Shown here piece by piece: positions 1-5,839 of a DNA stretch of 15,734 nucleotides. The notes beneath the pieces were generated by a model that had not been told where the DNA came from, did not search any database, and saw only the letters and a program-made list of their open reading frames with translations. Each line of letters opens with the position of its first letter. Positions within the stretch are counted from its first letter, which is position 1. Source of the DNA: Dorea sp. AF36-15AT (GTDB lineage: Bacteria > Bacillota > Clostridia > Lachnospirales > Lachnospiraceae); contig NZ_QUDV01000017.1 of NCBI RefSeq assembly GCF_003477705.1, forward strand, positions 1 through 15,734. Reading direction: 5' to 3'. A program made the translations under genes and the position numbers.

Positions 1-67
1 ACTGTCTAATGGTAAGGGTTTTAAAAACTCAAACTGTCCAATCTATAGGGTACATTTTAGAAAAATA

Positions 68-85
68 ATGCAATGAAAATGCAAT
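68..85 (+). repeat. ATGCAAT double repeat, copy 1
   Basis: The sequence ATGCAATGAAAATGCAAT has two ATGCAAT heptamers with an 11-bp period, so both face the same side of the helix. A second copy with one mismatch lies at 251-268. Helically phased direct repeats of this kind are typical of iterons or operator sites; which applies here is not known. Confidence 0.6.
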
Positions 86-97
86 CCTATAAAGGAA

Positions 98-135
98 AAG
101 CTGTAAAACCCTTGTAAACAAAGGCTTTACAGCTT
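98..135. repeat. Long inverted repeat (hairpin) between the two double repeats
   Basis: AAGCTGTAAA (98-107) is perfectly complementary to TTTACAGCTT (126-135). The inner bases CC and TTG pair with GG and CAA across two mismatches, leaving a TAAA loop. On the minus strand the stem is followed by a T-rich run, so it could stop transcription from the right. There is no T-run on the plus strand, and no minus-strand gene is close. An origin-type or regulatory hairpin is equally possible. Confidence 0.55.
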
Positions 136-250
136 AGCTCCAACTATTCAAACTCCAGACAGACAGTACGGAGTATTAACGCATATAGACGATTTTAAAG
201 GCTTTTTAACCAGTTAAGAGCAACATAGCCACATAATCTAAATTTTAAAA

Positions 251-268
251 ATGCAATAAAAATGCAAT
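251..268 (+). repeat. ATGCAAT double repeat, copy 2
   Basis: The sequence ATGCAATAAAAATGCAAT differs from copy 1 at one position and keeps the 11-bp period. It ends 16 bases before an extended -10 element, so it occupies the place of a -35 box. A protein bound here would be well placed to activate or repress the first gene. Confidence 0.6.
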
Positions 269-284
269 GAGTGACACGACTACT

Positions 285-293
285 TGCTATACT
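285..293 (+). promoter_or_regulatory. Candidate extended -10 promoter for the first operon
   Basis: TGC-TATACT forms a TGn extended -10 element 77 bases upstream of the ATG at 370. No -35 box is recognisable; the ATGCAAT double repeat occupies that place. This is the best promoter candidate in the leader but is based on motif alone. Confidence 0.4.
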
Positions 294-369
294 TCCATCG
301 GCTTCTTCTTGATACCAACACTATGAAAAGTCCGATTACAATTAAATATACTTTGAAAGGAAGATCACC

Positions 370-1545
370 ATGAATTACAAATTAGAACTCAAACAAATCG
401 TGGAATTTCCACGCTGTCGCATTTACCGTGACTTCATACAAACTTTAATCACTACCAAGAGCATCCGAACTACCGGGGGCTCTTTTCTTTTTTATTATCT
501 GGTATTATGCTCCTATGCAAATTACCGCACATCCTACCGCCGGATGGAACACATTACCTATACCATTGGTCCAGGAGAGTGGATCTGCACAGTCACAGAT
601 CTTCAGGAATGGTTTCGCTGCCGTTTCCAACATCAAGCGTTGTCCATCCTTCGATTTTTTGAAGAGCAGAATTACATTACCTACTCTCTTCTCGGCAAAA
701 ACCGCCTGGTCAAATTCAAAATATCAGACTGGTCCAAAGACAATACCGTATTGGAATACAACTATCCCTGTAAAAAAGATACAGGGTTTTTCTTTTTCCC
801 GATTGCCAAAGTTCACGAACTAATTGGCATTGGAAAATGCTCGGAAATGGATGTTATTCTGGATCTGTGGATTCATGCAGTTTACAACGATTCCTCTGTC
901 CTGGGATCTGATTCCGGTCCCATTGTCTATTACCGGGATAATACCGGAAATCCCCTTACCAGCTTTAATGAACTGGGTGAAAGGTGGAGTCTGTCAAAGG
1001 CATCGGTATCACGACTCTTGAAGAAACTGGAGGAAAAAGAATACATTACACTTATCTCATTTACAGGAAAACACGGAAGCGTAATTTATCTCAACAATTA
1101 CCTGTCCGTGATGTTTAATATCAGCGACGTTATGATTGACAAGGAGGAGATCGCTATGAAGATGCAATTACCAATCCATGTACCTGAAGAAATCACTATT
1201 GAGGATTCTGCTTCTGTTAGCGTTTCAGAAACTGTCACAGACTCACAAATCACCGTTACAAAAAATGATTCCTGCGTTCCAGATTCACACATGAAATTTA
1301 TCGTGCAAAAAGTCGCAGAACTATTGGATTCACAAGGGATTCCATGTTGCCACTGCTCCAAAACCCGCTATATATTATCTCCATTATCAGCCTGCAAAGA
1401 TATATTTAATACATTTACTCTAAATATTATCTGTCCCTACGGAAATGCCGCTTATCGGTTTGAGTTGTCCGTAAGTCCAGGGGATGAGTCTGCCCAAAAG
1501 ATGCCTGCCGTGGCAGAGCCTTCTGCACTGAAAGGGGGGGAATAG
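370..1545 (+). CDS. Protein with two winged-helix-like segments, mobile-element regulator or replication initiator
   Basis: This 391-residue protein starts at ATG 370 behind GAAAGGAAG at good spacing. Two helix-turn-helix/winged-helix-like segments are visible. One is around residues 68-120 (TDLQEWF...ALSILRFFEEQNYI), the other around 195-248 (FNELGERWSLSKASVSRLLKKLEEKEYI), the latter like a MarR/GntR-type reading head. Residues 265-310 are Ser/Thr/Glu-rich and probably a linker. The C-terminal part (about 307-375) contains Cys-Cys-His-Cys (328-331), which may be coincidental. The next gene begins 2 bases after the stop, so the two are co-transcribed. Two winged helices plus upstream direct repeats resemble iteron replication initiators, but simple transcription regulators look similar. 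A strong internal ribosome site precedes Met263. The exact family is not recognised. Confidence 0.65.
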   Translation: MNYKLELKQIVEFPRCRIYRDFIQTLITTKSIRTTGGSFLFYYLVLCSYANYRTSYRRMEHITYTIGPGEWICTVTDLQEWFRCRFQHQALSILRFFEEQNYITYSLLGKNRLVKFKISDWSKDNTVLEYNYPCKKDTGFFFFPIAKVHELIGIGKCSEMDVILDLWIHAVYNDSSVLGSDSGPIVYYRDNTGNPLTSFNELGERWSLSKASVSRLLKKLEEKEYITLISFTGKHGSVIYLNNYLSVMFNISDVMIDKEEIAMKMQLPIHVPEEITIEDSASVSVSETVTDSQITVTKNDSCVPDSHMKFIVQKVAELLDSQGIPCCHCSKTRYILSPLSACKDIFNTFTLNIICPYGNAAYRFELSVSPGDESAQKMPAVAEPSALKGGE

Positions 1546-1547
1546 AC

Positions 1548-2078
1548 ATGGCAAACCGCAATACACAGGGATTTCCTTCACCCGAAGAAGATCCACGTTT
1601 TCACGACACCTATCAGTTTTTACGCAGATACCGGGATGCAACCTACAGCCTGAAGGTAGTCGTACACCAGATGGAGCACCAGTTTAAGCTCCAATACGAC
1701 AATGACATCGACAAATTTCTGGACTCCATCTATGCTGCCGGGGCTGATCTTACCGGAAGCGACATCGAACAACGGGCAAAAAGTATTGCCAGAAGCAACC
1801 AGATGCTGAAGCTTTTGGAATCATCCATCGATCTCCTCCGGAACAATCACAAGCATGGGGAACAGTATTACTGGATTCTCTACTACGCTTTTCTCTCTCC
1901 ACAGGAAATGAAAAATACAGATGAGATATTGGATAAGCTGGCTCACCACATCACCAATATTTCCTACCGCACCTATTACCGGAAACGCAGGGCTGCGATT
2001 GAAGCACTCAGTACCATCCTTTGGGGATTTACTGCAAAAGAGACATTGGATACGCTCAACAAGTTCTTTCCAGAGTAA
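1548..2078 (+). CDS. ArpU / sigma-region-4-like small regulator
   Basis: This 176-residue protein has its ATG 10 bases behind an AAAGGGGGGG tract that overlaps the end of the preceding gene. The N-terminal two thirds are helical (heptad-like stretch about 28-100). The C-terminal third (about 105-160) reads YYWILYYAFLSP...DEILDKLAHHITNISYRTYYRKRRAAIEAL. That matches the layout of ArpU-like phage/ICE regulators and DUF1492 proteins, in which a sigma-region-4-like helix-turn-helix ends in a basic recognition helix. I infer DNA binding and a role in controlling element gene expression. Assignment is by pattern, not by search. No convincing terminator follows, and the 130 bases after it lead into the MerR promoter. 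Confidence 0.55.
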   Translation: MANRNTQGFPSPEEDPRFHDTYQFLRRYRDATYSLKVVVHQMEHQFKLQYDNDIDKFLDSIYAAGADLTGSDIEQRAKSIARSNQMLKLLESSIDLLRNNHKHGEQYYWILYYAFLSPQEMKNTDEILDKLAHHITNISYRTYYRKRRAAIEALSTILWGFTAKETLDTLNKFFPE

Positions 2079-2149
2079 TACATATCGCCTATCTCCTCGG
2101 CTTTTCGTAATATCATAAAAATGTTATACTAAAAAATGCAAAATATATA

Positions 2150-2180
2150 TTGACTCTCACGGAACGTCATAGCGTACAGT
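2150..2180 (+). promoter_or_regulatory. MerR-type promoter with 19-bp spacer and dyad
   Basis: TTGACT (2150-2155) is separated by 19 bp from TACAGT (2175-2180). MerR-family activators characteristically use such over-long spacers and untwist them. An imperfect dyad, CTCTCACG (2154-2161) and CGTCATAG (2165-2172), matches at six of eight positions and sits near the centre of the spacer. The promoter lies 31 bases upstream of the MerR start, so autoregulation is very likely. A second extended -10 (TGt-TATACT, 2122-2130) lies just upstream. Confidence 0.7.
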
Positions 2181-2210
2181 TATCTTATCAGGAACAGGAG
2201 GTCAGCAACT

Positions 2211-3059
2211 ATGAGGACAGTCAAAGAAATATCAGAACTTACAGGTATCAGCGTTCGCACGCTTCACTATTACGATGAAATCGGGCTTTTAAAACCAACA
2301 CAAAAAAGTGATGCGGGATACCGGCTTTATGACGATAGGGCATTGGAAATATTACAGCAGATTCTGTTTTTCCGTGAGTTTGACATTCCTTTGAAAGAAA
2401 TCAAAGCTGTTCTGGAGAATCCTGCTCTTGAAAGGAACCAGATCTTGCAAATGCAGAGAAAAATGTTGGTAGCAAAGAAAGAACGTATGGAACATCTGAT
2501 TGCCAGCATTGATGATATCCTGAAAGGAGAGAATAAAATGGATTTTGCGATTTTTAGTAAAACGGAAGTTGAAGAAATGTTCCAAACTATGTTTGAACAT
2601 ATGCCTGACAATATGAAAGAACTTGCTGTAAAAGAGTTTGGAAGCATTGAAGAATGGAAAAAGCATTATATTAAGACAGTTTCATCAGAAGAAATGCAGA
2701 AAGGCTATGCTAAAGTTGTTGAGTGGTATGGAGGAAAAGAGCAATTCCTGTCTGTTGCCAACAATCCTATTAGCAAAGAGGCTGCAGAAAGTTACAACCA
2801 ACAATTTGACAATCTTTTATACAAATTAGCAGCTAAAAAAGTATGTTCACCAGATTCTTCTGAAGTAAGAGAACTTGTTTCCGAATACGGTTTTCTTATG
2901 AAACAACTTTCACAGATAAAGAAAGAACACGGTCTGATGGTTGCACAGGCTCAATATTACCGTAATGAAAAAATCAAACCTATGATAGATGAAAAATACG
3001 GCAATGGTACAGCCGAATTCTTCGCACAAGCTTTCGAAGCATTTTATAAAGACAAGTAA
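2211..3059 (+). CDS. MerR-family regulator with TipAS-type drug-binding domain
   Basis: This 282-residue cytoplasmic activator starts at ATG 2211, eight bases after AGGAGGT. Residues 1-70 form the MerR winged helix (VKEISELTGISVRTLHYYDEIGL, then AGYRLYDD). A coiled-coil dimer helix spans about 75-105. Residues about 115-282 form the TipAS antibiotic-recognition domain, with the typical start FSKTEVEEMFQ and EWKKHY. Known relatives (TipAL, Mta, SkgA) bind peptide antibiotics or other drugs and activate promoters with long spacers. Here the gene has its own such promoter and a terminator immediately after it, and no adjacent transporter. In-frame Met110 (ATG 2538) has a strong ribosome site AAAGGAGA, so a free TipAS-like form of 173 residues is likely. 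The codons look more A-rich than those of neighbouring backbone genes, fitting an acquired cargo gene. Confidence 0.9.
   Translation: MRTVKEISELTGISVRTLHYYDEIGLLKPTQKSDAGYRLYDDRALEILQQILFFREFDIPLKEIKAVLENPALERNQILQMQRKMLVAKKERMEHLIASIDDILKGENKMDFAIFSKTEVEEMFQTMFEHMPDNMKELAVKEFGSIEEWKKHYIKTVSSEEMQKGYAKVVEWYGGKEQFLSVANNPISKEAAESYNQQFDNLLYKLAAKKVCSPDSSEVRELVSEYGFLMKQLSQIKKEHGLMVAQAQYYRNEKIKPMIDEKYGNGTAEFFAQAFEAFYKDK
2523..2540 (+). promoter_or_regulatory. Internal ribosome binding site and start for a TipAS-like short form
   Basis: AAAGGAGA (2523-2530) is followed by ATG at 2538, with eight bases between GGAG and ATG. This ATG is in frame with the MerR gene (codon 110) and lies exactly at the join between the DNA-binding/coiled-coil part and the drug-binding domain. 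Confidence 0.6.
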
Positions 3060-3095
3060 TCATTAGAACTACACAAAAGCACAACAATACACCAT

Positions 3096-3127
3096 GCAGG
3101 GAATCAAAATGGTTTCCTGCTTTTTTT
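3096..3127 (+). terminator. Intrinsic terminator of the MerR gene
   Basis: GCAGGGAA (3096-3103) pairs with TTTCCTGC (3113-3120) with one G-T pair, and eight T residues follow. It lies 37 bases after the stop codon. Confidence 0.85.
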
Positions 3128-3171
3128 ATGCCAACCAGTGAAAATGGCACAGAAATGACCTGCTTCTGCGA

Positions 3172-3200
3172 TTGAAGCGTAAAATTACCCATGCTACAAT
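3172..3200 (+). promoter_or_regulatory. Promoter of a short non-coding transcript or operon leader
   Basis: TTGAAG (3172-3177), a 17-bp spacer and the extended -10 TGC-TACAAT (3192-3200) make a good sigma-A promoter. The expected start, near 3207, is followed by a terminator at 3230-3254 with no gene in between. Confidence 0.55.
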
Positions 3201-3206
3201 AGGTAT

Positions 3207-3254
3207 TGCTTATAGTTTTCCTTATTTCCAGCACCCATAGATGGTGCTTTTTTT
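3207..3254 (+). ncRNA. Candidate very short RNA or prematurely terminated leader
   Basis: A transcript from the 3172-3200 promoter to the terminator would be about 45-50 bases with no reading frame. AGGTA (3201-3205, just upstream of the predicted start) and TACCT (3256-3260) are complementary and flank the terminator. It could be an attenuated leader for the genes from 3388 onward or a small regulatory RNA. It rests on promoter and terminator motifs only. Confidence 0.3.
3230..3254 (+). terminator. Intrinsic terminator or attenuator upstream of the DUF5697 gene
   Basis: AGCACC (3230-3235) pairs perfectly with GGTGCT (3243-3248), followed by a run of T residues to 3254. It lies 134 bases before the next gene, so it closes a short transcript or attenuates the downstream operon. 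Confidence 0.8.
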
Positions 3255-3296
3255 GTACCTGTAAATTCAATCGCTGACAGCAGGTTCTATGTACTT

Positions 3297-3353
3297 TGTA
3301 CGTACACTATACTTACAATACCAAACGTATTCTGTACGTACAGCCATACGTAT
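3297..3353. promoter_or_regulatory. Array of ACGT-centred palindromes (operator candidate)
   Basis: The ten-base palindrome TGTACGTACA occurs twice (3297-3306 and 3333-3342). A related palindrome, ATACGTAT, lies at 3346-3353 and a half-match, AAACGTAT, at 3323-3330. The ACGT centres start at 3300, 3325, 3336 and 3348, so the last three are spaced by about one helical turn. This is the expected layout for cooperative binding of a dimeric regulator. No canonical sigma-A promoter is clear inside, so transcription may depend on the bound protein. Confidence 0.5.
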
Positions 3354-3387
3354 AAAGTTTCCTATTATATATAGAAGGGAGTCAATC

Positions 3388-3915
3388 ATGAAAACAAGGA
3401 ACGAAATCTATCAAGGAGAGGGAGCCAAGCTCTTACGGTTCATTACCACTTACCATACTCTGAAGTATGACCAGGTTTTACAACTTTTCTCCCGGCATGA
3501 GCAGTCTATCAAGTCATTGATTACCAGCCTCATCAAACAAGGGCGCATCATTTACGATAAAGAGCATGACCTTCTTTGTGACAGCCAGCAGTCTGCTGAG
3601 AATCCTGACTATGCTATAATTACATGCTTCTGGGTACTGCTGGATTTTAAGAAAGGTGTTGTATACCACACCAGTGGCGAATTTCCAATCAAGCTCAATT
3701 TCTTTTCGCAAGATGAACAATACGAAATCATCTATATCGGTGAAGAACAGGAGGCTCTGATCAATCATGTGATGGAAAGTATCCCATCACATGGTTCCAA
3801 ACGCCTGATTGTCTTAGAATCCGAAAGCCAGGCTGCCAAAATCACCATTGATGATGTAGCCGCTTACTGCCTTGTAAATGAATCCGGTGCTGTCAGTTAC
3901 TACATGAGAAAGTAG
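3388..3915 (+). CDS. DUF5697-family protein with N-terminal winged helix
   Basis: The start is ATG 3388, behind GAAGGGAG; the open frame extends further upstream, but that part runs through the palindrome array and has no ribosome site. The product has 175 residues. Residues about 8-65 look like a winged helix (GAKLLRFITTYHTLKYDQVLQLF, then IKSLITSLIKQGRIIYD). The remaining residues alternate beta strands and helices (CFWVLLDFKKG, YEIIYIGEEQEALI, RLIVLESE). I associate this pattern with DUF5697, found next to coupling-protein genes in Clostridia ICEs. The function is unknown; the position suggests control or DNA processing in conjugation. The next gene begins 6 bases after the stop. Confidence 0.65.
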   Translation: MKTRNEIYQGEGAKLLRFITTYHTLKYDQVLQLFSRHEQSIKSLITSLIKQGRIIYDKEHDLLCDSQQSAENPDYAIITCFWVLLDFKKGVVYHTSGEFPIKLNFFSQDEQYEIIYIGEEQEALINHVMESIPSHGSKRLIVLESESQAAKITIDDVAAYCLVNESGAVSYYMRK

Positions 3916-3921
3916 GTTATT

Positions 3922-4623
3922 ATGACGCAAAATACACCAACCATTTACCAGCGGCTTGAAAAACTGGAAGGGGAGCTGCAAAAACTGACGAATACCGTTT
4001 ACGCTCTGAAGGTCACTGATATCCAGAATTATGATAAAAATTTTGAGGAACTGAGCGTCAGTGCTGCTCTTCGGGCGGAGCGGATTGCCTGCCAGATGCG
4101 TAACCTTGTCTGTCCGGCTCTCTCCCCAAATCAAGCAGCTTATCTTCCCAAAGCGGCAGATGCACAGGGAATGCGGATTGCAGAACAGCAGGGGATTCTC
4201 ACCATTACGCTTCCCGGACTGCTTCCGAAACGAAGAGTCCACACAAACACTGCATTTCTCCATGAACCGCTTAATTATATGCTTCGGGAGTATGTAAAAC
4301 AAAATGCCCTGCCCCTCTATCGTGACTGCGTGATATGTTTCAGTCAAATATATGACAGGGAACTTCCTCAAAGACGTATCCGGGATTATGACAATCTGGA
4401 GTTTAAACAGATTCTGGATACACTTTGTACTTATGTTCTGACAGATGACAGCGGCTTTTTCTGTGATTCCTACTACACGACACAGCTTGGCTTAAAGGAC
4501 TGTACACTGGTATCGGTTATGGAAAAAGCTGACTTTCCGAAATGGCTGCAGAACCAGAAAAATCATCACGAAAGCATGTCGGAAAATCTCCTGACTTCTC
4601 AGGCAGAAATCCGACATCGGTAA
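3922..4623 (+). CDS. DUF6100-like protein with RusA-like C-terminal signature
   Basis: This 233-residue protein starts at ATG 3922. Residues 8-45 form a short coiled coil (YQRLEKLEGELQKLTNTVYALK). From about residue 92 the sequence follows the order of RusA Holliday-junction resolvases: strand, then LPGLLPKRR (97-105). Next come a helix with Tyr residues and a strand (CVICFSQIYD). The acidic motif DYDN (155-158), Lys162, LD (165-166) and DDS (175-177) follow. RusA enzymes use D-x-D-N, a following Lys and a later D for metal-dependent cleavage. Here the Lys is one position further along than usual. I associate the whole protein with DUF6100 of Clostridia ICEs. The nuclease idea is my inference. 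It follows DUF5697 in the same operon, with a terminator-like hairpin after its stop. Confidence 0.6.
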   Translation: MTQNTPTIYQRLEKLEGELQKLTNTVYALKVTDIQNYDKNFEELSVSAALRAERIACQMRNLVCPALSPNQAAYLPKAADAQGMRIAEQQGILTITLPGLLPKRRVHTNTAFLHEPLNYMLREYVKQNALPLYRDCVICFSQIYDRELPQRRIRDYDNLEFKQILDTLCTYVLTDDSGFFCDSYYTTQLGLKDCTLVSVMEKADFPKWLQNQKNHHESMSENLLTSQAEIRHR

Positions 4624-4631
4624 GAACCACC

Positions 4632-4660
4632 GCAGGGAACTTTGTTTTCTTGCTTTTTTT
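4632..4660 (+). terminator. Probable intrinsic terminator after the DUF6100-like gene
   Basis: GCAGGGA (4632-4638) pairs with TTCTTGC (4647-4653), including two G-T pairs, and seven T residues follow. It lies 8 bases past the stop codon. The stem is moderately stable, so read-through into the next gene is possible. Confidence 0.5.
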
Positions 4661-4680
4661 ATCTCCAAACCACCGGAGAT

Positions 4681-4706
4681 TTACCCAAGTATAGGCTTGC
4701 ATGGGT
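4681..4706. repeat. Inverted repeat in the leader of the coupling-protein operon
   Basis: TTACC (4681-4685) pairs with GGTAA (4702-4706 region), and the adjoining CAAG pairs with CTTG across a TATAGG loop; a CAT bulge interrupts the right arm. It lies 27 bases before the TTG start at 4733. It may be a translational or transcriptional control element, an operator, or part of a transfer origin. Confidence 0.4.
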
Positions 4707-4732
4707 AAGAACTGAATTGAGGTGATGCTTAT

Positions 4733-5839
4733 TTGATAAGACCTGACACTACGAAATACCGCTTACTGGAAATGATAGGGATGTGCGGGGAATTTCCCGC
4801 AGACCAGCTAAACAGACTCATCCCAAGTGCCTCCTATGCGGAAAAACTCATTACGGATTTGAAGGCGGAACACCTCATCCGTACCCACTACCGGGATGCT
4901 CTCAGAGGCTACCGTCTTACAAAAGCTGCGAAAGAGATGCTGTTATCTGTCTCGCCGCTACGCTTCCAGTGCTATCTGACCGGCAATACCGAGACGAACC
5001 TCATCCGAAGTGAAGTATCCCGACGTATCCGCTTACATCAGAAAGCCGAAACGTATCTGACACTCCTTCATGCCGGGATTCCCTTTTATCCGGATGTAAA
5101 ACCTGACATCTTCTGTAATCACCGCGAAGCTGGTTCCATCGGTATGCGAAGCCTTCCTCTTTTTTACGCTTCCAGAGAAATTAAGGAATTGGGCCCGGAG
5201 ACCACGAAGATTAGGAACTCCCGCAGCATGGGCATCCTGATGGCACCGCAATGTGTCTATGTCCTTTATAACACGGGAAACGGAGTCCTGAAATGGGAAT
5301 ATCGAACGGAAGTCCGCTTAAACGCCTTCCTGCAGCATTACCTGCAAGGCTACCCTTACAACGGACATCCACAGATCCGGGCAATCATGACCGGAACCGA
5401 CATGGAAATGGCTTTCCGGCTGTTTACCAGTACCGGAGGCTACAAAAAGAGCCTGTTTATGCTGGACACCTCCTTCGAGCATTTCCATTACCTTCCCAAT
5501 ACTCCGGAAGGGGAAGTGCTTTTAAAACTGCTGGTTCACCCTGAGATCATGGAAAAGCTGGACAACCTCCTGCTGTCCGATCTGGGCTGCCGCAGCGATT
5601 CAATTCCACTGGAACATGATGCCACGGATGCTTCCGGGAACCCCATCCTTCTTGCTTATGATTTTGACATGCAGCGAATCAACCGGTTCAATACCGGCTT
5701 AAATGTATACGGCAGATCCGGGAACCTGATCTGTTTCGATTTTCAGATTCCGGTCCTGAAAAAATACTTAACTGCCACAATCCATTTCTCCAGTATTGAC
5801 CTTTGCAAATTCAAAAGGGGGTTTTTACATGAACCGTAA
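4733..5839 (+). CDS. Winged-helix protein upstream of the coupling ATPase (relaxosome accessory candidate)
   Basis: This 368-residue protein begins at TTG 4733, seven bases after a GAGGTG ribosome site. No in-frame ATG of comparable quality is close by. Residues about 5-72 form a winged helix (YRLLEMIGMCGEFPADQLNRL, then LITDLKAEHLI and a GYRLT wing), similar in layout to the DUF5697 N-terminus. The large remainder mixes strands and helices, including RSMGILMAPQCVYVLYNTG and PQIRAIMTGTDMEMAFRLF. It resembles replication-relaxation-type plasmid proteins in outline, but I do not recognise the family with certainty. Its end overlaps the coupling-protein start by 11 bases, which points to coupled translation and a joint role in DNA transfer. 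Confidence 0.55.
   Translation: MIRPDTTKYRLLEMIGMCGEFPADQLNRLIPSASYAEKLITDLKAEHLIRTHYRDALRGYRLTKAAKEMLLSVSPLRFQCYLTGNTETNLIRSEVSRRIRLHQKAETYLTLLHAGIPFYPDVKPDIFCNHREAGSIGMRSLPLFYASREIKELGPETTKIRNSRSMGILMAPQCVYVLYNTGNGVLKWEYRTEVRLNAFLQHYLQGYPYNGHPQIRAIMTGTDMEMAFRLFTSTGGYKKSLFMLDTSFEHFHYLPNTPEGEVLLKLLVHPEIMEKLDNLLLSDLGCRSDSIPLEHDATDASGNPILLAYDFDMQRINRFNTGLNVYGRSGNLICFDFQIPVLKKYLTATIHFSSIDLCKFKRGFLHEP

Larger units (their letters stand above)
1..369. other. Non-coding, repeat-rich leader of the mobile-element operon
   Basis: This A+T-rich stretch has no credible gene. It holds a near-repeat ACTGTCTAAT (1-10) / ACTGTCCAAT (33-42), two copies of an ATGCAAT double repeat (68-85 and 251-268), a long hairpin (98-135) and a candidate extended -10 promoter (285-293). 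These are listed separately. The combination suggests a regulatory or replication/transfer origin region, which is an inference from layout alone. Confidence 0.5.

Noticed and set aside
3128..3175. Mini-ORF of 15 codons after the MerR terminator
   Set aside because: It has no ribosome site, starts in the terminator T-run, and has an unconvincing composition.
3289..3387. N-terminal extension of the DUF5697 gene to 3289
   Set aside because: It has no ribosome site and runs through the palindrome array, while ATG 3388 has a good site and gives a normal-length family member.
4661..4680. Perfect hairpin ATCTCC/GGAGAT considered as a terminator
   Set aside because: The T-run lies before the stem on the plus strand, and no T-run follows on either strand. 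The T-run belongs to the hairpin at 4632-4653.
5796..5828. TTG start for the coupling protein
   Set aside because: ATG 5829 directly follows AAAAGGGGG and begins a normal basic N-terminus before the first membrane helix.
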